Source: Oligoflexia bacterium
GTDB lineage: Bacteria; Myxococcota_A; UBA796; UBA2385
DNA: 9,429 nt
Direction: 5' to 3'
Assembly: GCA_013152105.1 (NCBI GenBank)
Contig: JAADHA010000303.1
Span: forward strand, 1-9,429
In this document: positions 1 through 6,813 of the stretch, piece after piece
How positions within the stretch are numbered: the stretch's first letter is position 1
How the letters are laid out: each line of letters opens with the position of its first letter
Notes under the pieces: generated by a model
What the model was told of the DNA's origin: nothing
What the model saw: only the letters and a program-made list of their open reading frames with translations
Database searches by the model: none
Made by a program: the position numbers and the translations under genes

Positions 1-1
1 C

Positions 2-15
2 TGGCCCCGGGGCCA
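2..15. repeat. Perfect 14-bp GC palindrome at the window edge
   Basis: The bases TGGCCCCGGGGCCA are self-complementary over 14 bp. They lie downstream of the stop codon of the minus-strand hydrolase. There is no T-tract on either side, so it is not a standard intrinsic terminator. It could still be a strong hairpin or a protein-binding dyad, or chance in GC-rich DNA. The rest of 1-114 shows no supported gene. A 10-nt word, GCGCCATGGG, occurs twice there, at about 36-45 and 70-79. Confidence 0.3.
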
Positions 16-114
16 CCTCGAAGGACAGTGTACCGCGCCATGGGGCACAGCGATCCTTTGGGTGCTCAGCGCCATGGGAGGTGACGCATGCCTTGCATCC
101 GAAACCAGCGCCTG

Positions 115-2079
115 CTACTCGGTCCAGACCTCGGTGAAGTCGCAGTCGCCGTTGGGTGTCACGTTTGTACACAGATCGGGGAAGGTGATCAGCGGGCTGT
201 CGTCGATCCAGACGGAGTTGACGAAGTCGATGATCTGCTGGAAGGCTGCGGCGCCGGCGGGGGTGTCGCGGGCGGCGAAGCCGTGTACATCGTACACGCC
301 GGTGTTGGGCACGCGGAACTGGGTGAGGCCGCTGCCGCTGGTGATCTGGTCGGCCGAGCCCAGGCCGGGGATGTCTTGCAAGGCCGGGCCGATCATCACC
401 CCGTCCTGGGCGACAGCCAGGATGTCGGTCCCCGGGTTGAGGACCACCGGATCGTCCATGCTTTCTTGCAGGAGGAACATGGTGTTCTTGTCCATCGCCT
501 TGTCCGCCCAGGCGGCCCCGTCGATGTCATCCCAGCTTGTCTGGCTGATGGCGAACTGCATGGCGACGTCGGTCTCGTCACCGTAGATATTGGTCAGGAG
601 CCCGGCGATCGCCGTGTCATACAAGAGGGAGCCCGGGATGGTGTGACTCCAGGCACCATTGGGCACATTGCACACACTGTAGTTGATCTGGGGAAAGGCC
701 GAGCTGATCACGCTTCCCATGGCGCCGCCCAGGGACCCACCCATCCACATGGGCTCGGACATATCGGGTGTGCGACCGGCTACGGGGTTCTTGACCCCCG
801 CGATGGTGTCCGCGCTCAGGGCATCAGCCAGCGGACCGTTCAGGGCGACCAGGATGGCCTGGGTGTTGGCGACGCTCTGCATCAAGCCAGTGGTGCTGCC
901 CTCGACGCCCGACTGGAAGGCACCCAGCGAGGAGAACAATGTGACCAGCTCGTCGCCGGTCCAGCCGATGAAGCGCGTGCCGGCTTTGGCGATGTCGTAG
1001 CTGGCAAAGTCCTCGTCGAAGGCGTCATCGGTGACATCGCCCCCGGTGCCGTGACCGTACAGGGTGACGCGGTAGGCGCCCGTGCCCCGAGGCAGGACTA
1101 CGCGGAAGGGGGCCTGGGTCTCACCCTGGGGGATCGGCAGGCCGTCGGCGTCCAGCACAAGGCGACCGTCGGCGTCCCGGAACTCGGGCACGCCCGTGAT
1201 CTGCCCGAAGACGATGGCCCCGATGCTTTTGCTGGAGGACTCTGTCAACGAGTCCAGCTCTACGCCCAGGCTGTCGCTGGCCGCCGCGACCTGGTCGATC
1301 ATGCTGGCCAGGCGCCGGGTGGGGTCATCCCTGCTGCGCGTGGTGAAGTCCCACACCCGCAACACGTGGGCCGGGTCGATGCCCACATCATCGAGCAGGG
1401 CTCGGGTGGGCGCGTGGTAGGCGTAGACCGCCGCCTCTTCATCGGTCTGTGGGTCTGCCAGGCCGAGGATCACCTGGGTCTCGTGGGGTACGTCTGGGAT
1501 GCTGCCGTCGTCCAGGGTCAGGTCGTCCGTGATGACGACGACGTGTTCTGCGTTGGCCGCCAGGGGAACGCGTGGGTAGCCCAGCAGCAAGCTGTCGACG
1601 CTGACATTCCCGCCGCCGACGTAGACGTTCGTCCACAAGGGCACGGGCTGAGCGTAGTTGGGATCGTCCGGTTCGGCGTTGTAGATCTTCAGGGCCGCGT
1701 CGGTGGACCAGGCCGGGTAGGGCGCCAGGCCCTGGCCCGAGAGGGTGCCGTTGATCATCGTCGTGACCGGGCTCAGGCGTGAGAAGCCATCGGCCAGGTT
1801 GAGGTAGCGAGGGTCGTCCTCGACCACCAGACTGGACGCGTCGACCGCCACCCGCAGTCCGGTCTCGGTGCTGTCGTCTACCTGCATGAAGGCACTCGAT
1901 GGCCAGGGCAGCAGGCACCGAGCGTCGTCCTGCTGGTCGCAGAGCCGGGTCAGGGGCGTGCGCTGGCCGGGCTCGCGTTCGGCCACGGTCGCCGGGGCGG
2001 TACCAGCGGAGTCCTTGCAGCCGACGAGGCCCAGCGGCGTGGCGAGGGAGAGCAGGATCGAGGTGATGAGGAGTGACAT
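115..2079 (-). CDS. Lipoprotein alpha/beta hydrolase (lipase/esterase-like)
   Basis: A 654-residue protein, probably exported and lipid-anchored. Residues 3-20 are a hydrophobic signal segment ending in a lipobox, LVGC, with Cys21 as the lipidation site. The residue after Cys is Lys, not Asp, so the inner-membrane retention rule does not apply and outer-membrane sorting is plausible. Residues 57-64 (LPWPSSAF) and 97-100 (DGFS) resemble the N-terminal block of VolA/virulence-factor-lipase-type lipoproteins. The hydrolase half shows an HGTGG oxyanion-like motif at 343-347 and a nucleophile elbow GGSLG at 447-451 (Ser449). It also shows an Asp pair at 542-543 in a typical acid position and His599 in DVHGF as a likely catalytic base. 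The substrate is unknown: ester, lipid or polyester are all possible. The start at 2079 is chosen because it places the signal peptide correctly, but no Shine-Dalgarno sequence is visible before it. The gene is divergent from the amylase, 94 bp away. A depolymerase or acyltransferase role cannot be excluded. Confidence 0.88.
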   Translation of the reverse strand: MSLLITSILLSLATPLGLVGCKDSAGTAPATVAEREPGQRTPLTRLCDQQDDARCLLPWPSSAFMQVDDSTETGLRVAVDASSLVVEDDPRYLNLADGFSRLSPVTTMINGTLSGQGLAPYPAWSTDAALKIYNAEPDDPNYAQPVPLWTNVYVGGGNVSVDSLLLGYPRVPLAANAEHVVVITDDLTLDDGSIPDVPHETQVILGLADPQTDEEAAVYAYHAPTRALLDDVGIDPAHVLRVWDFTTRSRDDPTRRLASMIDQVAAASDSLGVELDSLTESSSKSIGAIVFGQITGVPEFRDADGRLVLDADGLPIPQGETQAPFRVVLPRGTGAYRVTLYGHGTGGDVTDDAFDEDFASYDIAKAGTRFIGWTGDELVTLFSSLGAFQSGVEGSTTGLMQSVANTQAILVALNGPLADALSADTIAGVKNPVAGRTPDMSEPMWMGGSLGGAMGSVISSAFPQINYSVCNVPNGAWSHTIPGSLLYDTAIAGLLTNIYGDETDVAMQFAISQTSWDDIDGAAWADKAMDKNTMFLLQESMDDPVVLNPGTDILAVAQDGVMIGPALQDIPGLGSADQITSGSGLTQFRVPNTGVYDVHGFAARDTPAGAAAFQQIIDFVNSVWIDDSPLITFPDLCTNVTPNGDCDFTEVWTE

Positions 2080-2173
2080 GGCCAGAGGTTATCCGCATGA
2101 AGGCCAGGCGGCCCTGGTGAAACCTGATGGGGCGCAGCCGGCAATCGCCCTCGCAGAGCGATAGCCTCCCTTC
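2080..2173. promoter_or_regulatory. Divergent intergenic region, hydrolase/amylase
   Basis: These 94 bp must carry the start signals of both divergent genes. Two dyads are visible. The first is CCAGG-cggc-CCTGG at 2104-2117. The second is ATCGC (2144-2148) with GCGAT (2158-2162), which also contains the small hairpin TCGC-AGA-GCGA just upstream of the amylase start. Neither gene has a clear AGGAGG-like ribosome site here. On the minus strand GATAAC (2093-2088) is -10-like, but it lies only about 9 bases before the hydrolase ATG, so it would imply a leaderless transcript. No convincing -35 element pairs with it. That the dyads are binding sites is inference. Confidence 0.4.
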
Positions 2174-4636
2174 ATGGTGCTCCTGCTGCTGCTCGCCTGC
2201 CAGTCCTCCGGCCCACCCGCGTGGGGTGCGCTGAACACGGTCTACCTCGATCCAGACGGGCAGGGCGTCATCCTCGACGCTGGGGCCTGGCTCGCCGATC
2301 GGGGAGACGGCCGCCCCTACATCTCGGTCCAGGCCGCGGGCGGGCTGTTGGCCCAGATCCGGGGCAGCGACCTCTCACTGCTGCCGGCCCTCGATTTCCA
2401 GGGCAGCACCTCGGTCGCGCTGACGGTCACCGACCGCCAGGGGCGCCTCGACACGGCGACCCTGCCGGTGGTCGTCGGCACGGCGGCCTGTCCGGTGACC
2501 CTGCGCCGGGATCCGGCCGGTGGGGACGCGGTCAGCGCGGTGCGCCTGGACGGGGACATCGTCGACGCCGTGGTGGATCCGGCCTTGACCCAGAACGATG
2601 ATGGAAGCTGGTCGATCGACCTGGACCTGGCGCCGGGATCTTACCCCTACCGCTTTGTCGAGACCGTCTCCTTTTCCCAGGGCGACCAAGCGTCGACCTG
2701 GTGCGACCCCGACGCGGCCCAGATCCTGTGTCCGGCTGGCTACATCAACCCCGGTGACACCACCTGGAGCTACGACTGCACCGTGCCCGACCCTTCGTGT
2801 GACAGCCTGCTGATCGTGCCGGACTGCACCCTGCCACAGCTCACGGTGAGCAAGCTCGCGGTCGACCGGTCCGCGGGTACGGTGCAGGTCGATGTCGACG
2901 CCGCAATGGGCGTGGGTGCTGTGGCCATCACCCAGGCCAGTGCCAGCCTGGACGGACAACCCATCGACGCTTGGGACGGCAAGGCGTTCCACGTGGAACA
3001 GTCCGGGCTCAGCGCCGGCCGTCACACCTTGCGCTTCGATGTGACCGACGCCGACGGCAACACCAGTGACCAGGCCTGGGTCCCACTGTGGACAGACTTC
3101 GATCCTGACTCAAGCTGGCGGGCGGGCAGCATCTACTACGCCTTCACCGATCGACTGGTGAACAGTGACGCCGACAACGACGGCGCCGAGGGTGCCTCGG
3201 CCGACCTCGGCGACTACATGGGCGGCGACTGGGCCGGCACCCAGGCCCTGTTGCCCTACCTGGACGATCTCGGCGTTCGCACCCTGTGGATCAGCAATCC
3301 CCAGGACAACGCTGATGGCGCCTGGCCGGGTAGCTGCGATCTGGACTTCGCCGGCTACCACGCCTACTGGCCTGTCTCCGGCCGGGACGTAGAGCCCCAC
3401 TTCGGCAGCGACCAGGATCTTCGCGACCTCATCTCGGCCGCCCACGCTCGCGGCATGCGGATCGTGATGGACTGGGTCGGGAACCATGTCCACCAGGACC
3501 ACCCCTACGCCATCGACCACCCCGAGTGGTTCAACCCGCAGGACCTGTGTGAGGACTACACCGGAAGTGAACAGAACTGGACCGCCCTGCCCGAGACCTG
3601 CTGGTTCGCGTCGTACCTGCCCGATCTCGACTACACCCGGGCGGACGTGATGGACACCATGTTGGACGACGCCATGTGGTGGGCCCGGACCTATGACCTG
3701 GACGGCTTCCGGGTCGACGCGGCCAAGCACATGAGCCACGCCGTCCAGTGGAATCTGCAGCACCGGGTGCAAGAACAGATCGAGTACCCAGACGCCGGTG
3801 GCGACACGCAGTTCTGGACCGTCGGCGAGACCTTTGACGGCGCGGACCAGATCGCCGCCTACATCGGCCCCGACCAGCTCGACGGCCAGTTCGACTTCCC
3901 ACTGTACTGGGCAATTCGTGGCGCCCTCGGCAGCCGTTCGACCAGCCTGTCCGACCTGTGGGCCACGCTGAGTGACAGCGCCAGCCGCTATGACGGCGCC
4001 CTGATGAGCGTGTTTCTCGGCAACCACGATGTGCCGCGCTTCACGACCGAGCTCAGCGAGGGCGACACCGACATCTGCGACGGCACCCCTTTGGCCCAGG
4101 CCAGCGGGCCCTGGGATGACTGGAGCTACCAGGGGCTTCAGCTTGCGTGGACCCTGGTCCTGACTCGCCCTGACGTGCCGATGATCTACTACGGAGACGA
4201 GATCGGCATGCCCGGCTACGGCGACCCTGACAATCGCCAGCCCTTGTGGTGGTACCTCGACGCCGTGCCCGCTTCGGTCGAAGATGCGCTCAAGATGGTC
4301 GACGACCAGCGTGGGGCCGTGCTCCGCACCGTCGCCGCCCTGGGCCAGGCGCGGCGGCAGCACCCCGCCATGTATAGCGGCATCGAGACTCAGTGGTGGA
4401 TCTCGGACGACGTGCTTGCCTACGCGCGAACCACGGGCGACGACCACGTGCTGGTGGTGCTCAACCCTGGCGACAGTGAACAGTGGCTGACCAACGGCCT
4501 CTCCTTCGCCAGCCTGCCCACCGATGGCGTCTGGACCGATGTCATCACCGGCGAGACCGTCACCGCGGCCAACGACCAGATCACCGTGACTGTGCCAGCT
4601 CGCTCGGCGCGGGTGCTGGTGAGCGGTGGGCGGTGA
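2174..4636 (+). CDS. GH13 alpha-amylase, multi-domain lipoprotein
   Basis: An 820-residue glycoside hydrolase family 13 enzyme expected to cut internal alpha-1,4-glucosidic bonds of starch or glycogen outside the cytoplasm. The N-terminus MVLLLLLAC is a minimal lipoprotein signal with Cys9 as the lipidation site. An in-frame TAG at 2162-2164 rules out a longer start. Residues about 20-105 look like a bacterial Ig/cadherin-like sandwich (VALTVTDRQG). Residues 106-220 resemble a CBM48/E-set starch-binding fold (APGSYPYRF), with Cys106, 177, 186 and 202. Residues 225-310 form another Ig-like unit. The (beta/alpha)8 barrel begins near IYYAFTDRL (320). All GH13 signature regions are present: DWVGNH (433-438), LPDLDY (482-487), GFRVDAAKH with nucleophile Asp515, GETF with acid/base Glu552, and NHD with Asp619. 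A C-terminal beta-sandwich covers about 745-820. The many cysteines fit an exported, disulfide-bonded protein. Exact specificity (alpha-amylase, maltogenic or cyclodextrin-active) cannot be fixed from motifs, because the extra N-terminal domains do not match a simple amylase. Confidence 0.96.
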   Translation: MVLLLLLACQSSGPPAWGALNTVYLDPDGQGVILDAGAWLADRGDGRPYISVQAAGGLLAQIRGSDLSLLPALDFQGSTSVALTVTDRQGRLDTATLPVVVGTAACPVTLRRDPAGGDAVSAVRLDGDIVDAVVDPALTQNDDGSWSIDLDLAPGSYPYRFVETVSFSQGDQASTWCDPDAAQILCPAGYINPGDTTWSYDCTVPDPSCDSLLIVPDCTLPQLTVSKLAVDRSAGTVQVDVDAAMGVGAVAITQASASLDGQPIDAWDGKAFHVEQSGLSAGRHTLRFDVTDADGNTSDQAWVPLWTDFDPDSSWRAGSIYYAFTDRLVNSDADNDGAEGASADLGDYMGGDWAGTQALLPYLDDLGVRTLWISNPQDNADGAWPGSCDLDFAGYHAYWPVSGRDVEPHFGSDQDLRDLISAAHARGMRIVMDWVGNHVHQDHPYAIDHPEWFNPQDLCEDYTGSEQNWTALPETCWFASYLPDLDYTRADVMDTMLDDAMWWARTYDLDGFRVDAAKHMSHAVQWNLQHRVQEQIEYPDAGGDTQFWTVGETFDGADQIAAYIGPDQLDGQFDFPLYWAIRGALGSRSTSLSDLWATLSDSASRYDGALMSVFLGNHDVPRFTTELSEGDTDICDGTPLAQASGPWDDWSYQGLQLAWTLVLTRPDVPMIYYGDEIGMPGYGDPDNRQPLWWYLDAVPASVEDALKMVDDQRGAVLRTVAALGQARRQHPAMYSGIETQWWISDDVLAYARTTGDDHVLVVLNPGDSEQWLTNGLSFASLPTDGVWTDVITGETVTAANDQITVTVPARSARVLVSGGR

Positions 4637-4668
4637 CGCGGTAGGTCGTCGGTATCGGCTTCAAGTCG

Positions 4669-4697
4669 GTGACAGGCCGCGACATCCGGTCTACACT
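4669..4697 (+). promoter_or_regulatory. Sigma70-like promoter for the kinase gene
   Basis: GTGACA (4669-4674) matches five of six bases of the -35 consensus. It is separated by exactly 17 bp from TACACT (4692-4697), which matches four of six bases of the -10 consensus. Transcription would begin near 4704, giving a leader of about 68 nt that includes a tandem CACCACGGCAC-type repeat (about 4744-4770). Its position between the amylase stop and the kinase start suggests the kinase can be transcribed independently of the amylase. This is a match by eye, not an experimental site. Confidence 0.5.
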
Positions 4698-4771
4698 GGA
4701 GATGGACCCCGGTCGACTGACCGAGCCGTCCTCGGAGACCAGCACCACCACGGCACCACCACCACGGCACG

Positions 4772-6076
4772 ATGAAAGAGCGCGACGGCGAGATCACCAC
4801 CCCCATCCCTCGCAAGCGGCGGACCAGCGTCGCTGACCGGGTTCGCGTTCGCAGGGGAGTTGACGCTGCCACGGCCACGGCCGACAAGTCGCCCCAGGCG
4901 CGGGCCCGCTCGCGGCTCCGCGACCAGGCCCCCGCTCGCATGGTTGTGGTCCACAAGCCGGCGCCGTCCCAGCAGCGCGTCGCGATCCAGCGCGGCTCGG
5001 TCGTGGCGGGCACTTACCGGATCGTCGATCGGATCGCTCGTGGCGGGACCGCGATCGTGTACCGGGCCTGGCACATCACGATGGCGCGCGAGGTCGCGCT
5101 CAAGGTCCTGACCCCACCCGGCACGGGCAACGACGATATCTTTGAAGCTCGCTTCATCCGCGAAGCCCGCACCCTGGCCGGCCTGGCGCACCCCAACATC
5201 ATCGAGGTGATCGATTTCGGCCGCCTGGAAGACGGACGCTGCTATCTGGCCATGGAATTCATCGACGGGCCACGCCTGTCGGACCTGTTCCGCGACCCGG
5301 ATGTCTCGGCCACCCAGCGCCTGGACGTGCTCATCCAGGTCGCGAAGGGCATCGCCCACGCCCACGCCAACGGCGTCGTCCACCGTGACATCAAGCTCTC
5401 CAACGCCATGGCGATCCAGCGCAAGGACCGCGCGGTGGTCAAGGTCCTGGACTTTGGCCTGGCCAAGATCCTGGAAGACGACCAGGACATCACCCAGCAG
5501 GGCATGACCATGGGCTCGCCCCACTTCATGTCGCCCGAGCAGGCCCGTGGTCAGGATCTGGACGAGCGCACGGACATCTACAGCATGGGGATCCTGACCT
5601 GGATCGCGTTCACCGGGAAGTACCCCTTCAATGGCAGCAGCGTGACGGCCACCATGGTGCAACATTGCGTCGATCCCGTGCCCTGGCTGTCCCGGGTCGA
5701 CACCGTCTTCCCCGTGCCCCAGGGGCTTTGCGCCACAGTCCGGCGCTGCCTGGCCAAGGACCGGGAACACCGCTTTGCCACAGCAGACGCCCTGATCGAA
5801 GCCTTGCAAGACGCGCACGCCCAGGCACTGCAGGGCCGCATCGTCACGCTGGACGATCCGGCCGGGTACGTGCATCCATCGCCGGCCAACACCCACGCGG
5901 TGGCGCTCGCGGTCGACTCTGCGGGCCATGGACGGCGGCGGGCGACGACGCGCTCTGTGCGCCGCCTGGCCCTGTTGGGGTGCCTTCTGGTCAGCACCGC
6001 TTGCCTGTGGTGGCAGGAACAGGGCGTGGTGCAGCCGCCCTGGACGGTGGCCGAGTCACATTATCGGCGGCACTGA
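4772..6076 (+). CDS. Hanks-type Ser/Thr protein kinase with C-terminal membrane segment
   Basis: A 434-residue eukaryotic-like Ser/Thr kinase. Residues 1-80 are a basic, low-complexity cytoplasmic extension containing RKRRTS (14-19), a possible basophilic phosphorylation site. The kinase domain runs from about 81 to 345. It has Lys111 in VALK for ATP binding and the alpha-C Glu131. The catalytic loop HRDIKLSN spans 204-211 (Asp206) and DFG spans 227-229. The activation segment has Thr241, Thr246 and Ser249, and ends in SPE (254-256) in place of APE. These residues predict an active kinase. The glycine-rich loop is ARGGTAIV (89-96), with Ala where the first and third glycines usually are. Near the C-terminus LALLGCLLVSTACLWW (399-414) is a single, short membrane segment after a basic stretch, leaving only about 20 residues outside, so there is no real extracellular sensor domain. 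No Shine-Dalgarno sequence is seen before ATG 4772. In-frame Met57 (4940) is an alternative start that would keep the kinase domain. The 3' end overlaps the convergent TetR gene by 21 bp. Its substrates are unknown. Confidence 0.94.
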   Translation: MKERDGEITTPIPRKRRTSVADRVRVRRGVDAATATADKSPQARARSRLRDQAPARMVVVHKPAPSQQRVAIQRGSVVAGTYRIVDRIARGGTAIVYRAWHITMAREVALKVLTPPGTGNDDIFEARFIREARTLAGLAHPNIIEVIDFGRLEDGRCYLAMEFIDGPRLSDLFRDPDVSATQRLDVLIQVAKGIAHAHANGVVHRDIKLSNAMAIQRKDRAVVKVLDFGLAKILEDDQDITQQGMTMGSPHFMSPEQARGQDLDERTDIYSMGILTWIAFTGKYPFNGSSVTATMVQHCVDPVPWLSRVDTVFPVPQGLCATVRRCLAKDREHRFATADALIEALQDAHAQALQGRIVTLDDPAGYVHPSPANTHAVALAVDSAGHGRRRATTRSVRRLALLGCLLVSTACLWWQEQGVVQPPWTVAESHYRRH

Positions 6077-6691
6077 GCGCGGCGCCCGAGCCCCGTGAAG
6101 GAAGATGGTCCCGACCCCCTGTAGCGCCAGCTCCAAGCTGATCTCGGGCTGGGTCTGGGTCCAGCCCATGGCGGCCGCGAAGAAGCTGGCCAGGAACAGA
6201 TCGGCCAGGGCTTGGGGAGGTACGCCATCCAGCAGCTCGCCACGCTGGTTGGCCATGACGAAGCGCCGAGCCAGCTCTTCGCGGATCCCGTAGGCCGCCT
6301 CGCGACTCTGCAAGCTGTCCGCGGTGCGCCGCAGGGCCACGACGCCAACCTCGACGAAGAGCTGCGGGTCCTGGCTCCAAGAGGCGGCCATCGCGGTGGC
6401 GGTCGCGCTGACCACGTCTCCGATCCCCACGTCGTCGGGCAGGGCCTGGACCGTGTCGACGAAGGCAGCCTCGGCGTCGGCGAGCAGCTCGGTCAGGACG
6501 GCGTCCTTGGTGGGAAAGTGGAAGTAGAAGGTGCCTCGGGATACGCCAGCCAGGGCCGCGATGTCCTCGATCCGGCAGTCGTGAACGCCATCTCGACGAA
6601 AGACCGCGATGGCCGCATCGAAGACCCTGCGTCGGGTCTCCAGGCGCTGCCGCTCGCGTTGGGTCATGGGCTTGTGCTGCCGATTGGACAT
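6056..6691 (-). CDS. TetR/AcrR-family transcriptional regulator
   Basis: A 211-residue one-component repressor of usual TetR length. The N-terminal DNA-binding domain covers about residues 20-70. Its helix-turn-helix sits at about 41-59 (IEDIAALAGVSRGTFYFHF), followed by the typical PTKDAVL. The remainder is an all-helical, poorly conserved ligand-binding and dimerisation domain, so the inducer cannot be named. The start at 6691 is preferred to the longer ATG at 6781. GGAG lies a few bases upstream on the minus strand, MSNRQHKPMT is a normal TetR N-terminus, and the 30 extra residues of the longer form look like translated promoter DNA. The gene is divergent from the isoamylase gene across 122 bp, the classic arrangement for autoregulation plus control of the neighbour. 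Its last codons overlap the kinase gene tail to tail. Confidence 0.93.
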   Translation of the reverse strand: MSNRQHKPMTQRERQRLETRRRVFDAAIAVFRRDGVHDCRIEDIAALAGVSRGTFYFHFPTKDAVLTELLADAEAAFVDTVQALPDDVGIGDVVSATATAMAASWSQDPQLFVEVGVVALRRTADSLQSREAAYGIREELARRFVMANQRGELLDGVPPQALADLFLASFFAAAMGWTQTQPEISLELALQGVGTIFLHGARAPRSVPPIM

Positions 6692-6813
6692 GGCGTCTCC
6701 GTAGCCGGCGGGGAACGCTGGAACCGGCTCAGGCCCGCTATTCTGCCAAGGGGTGGGCCGCACGCCCCACCGAAGCCCCAACCGGCTAAAGTGTTGGCTC
6801 TCCCGGAGCCCCC
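6692..6813. promoter_or_regulatory. Divergent TetR/isoamylase control region
   Basis: This gap of 122 bp separates the divergent TetR and isoamylase starts. It contains a dyad, GGTGGG/CCCACC, at 6752-6771 that could be a TetR-type operator. The 8-mer AACCGGCT occurs at 6722-6729 and again at 6780-6787, and an inverted AGCCGG lies at 6703-6708. TAAAGT at 6787-6792 is a possible -10 for the isoamylase, but no good -35 partner was found. CAGAAT on the minus strand (6745-6740) is a weak -10 candidate for the repressor gene. Function is inferred from position and symmetry only. Confidence 0.45.
6796..6810 (+). promoter_or_regulatory. Hairpin covering the isoamylase ribosome site
   Basis: The Shine-Dalgarno GGAG lies at 6805-6808, five bases before the GTG start at 6814. 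It supports that start. The arms GGCTC (6796-6800) and GAGCC (6806-6810) can pair around a five-base loop, so most of the ribosome site would be inside the stem. This could limit translation of the isoamylase, but only if the transcript starts upstream of 6796. The stem is only 5 bp, so the effect is uncertain. Confidence 0.4.

Noticed and set aside
1..75. Start of a minus-strand gene from ATG at 75 or 41 running off the window edge
   Set aside because: Both frames stay open to the edge, but the stretch is too short to judge, there is no ribosome site, and the translations show no recognisable pattern.
88..1782. Long plus-strand open frame antisense to the hydrolase
   Set aside because: It lies opposite a gene with signal peptide and catalytic motifs. 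Its translation is repetitive in Gly, Val, Asp and Ala and has no recognisable domain; such frames are common opposite GC-rich genes.
3110..4447. Long minus-strand open frame antisense to the amylase
   Set aside because: The plus strand carries all GH13 signature motifs here. The opposite frame has the Val/Gly/His-rich composition of a shadow of GC-rich codon use.
4741..4771. CACCAC-rich repeat read as a His-rich N-terminal extension of the kinase
   Set aside because: The frame is open back to a TGA at 4718-4720, but no ATG, GTG or TTG start exists between that stop and 4772, so the repeat is leader DNA, not protein.
4691..5929. Long minus-strand open frame antisense to the kinase
   Set aside because: The plus strand encodes complete kinase motifs. 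The antisense translation shows no domain or start signal.
6060..6115. Possible terminator in the GC-rich bases after the kinase stop
   Set aside because: The GCGC-rich words do not form a clean stem of useful length and no T-tract follows on either strand.
6692..6781. Longer N-terminus for the TetR protein from ATG 6781
   Set aside because: The extra 30 residues are rich in Pro and Gly and unlike TetR N-termini. The ATG at 6691 has GGAG just upstream, so the shorter protein is preferred.
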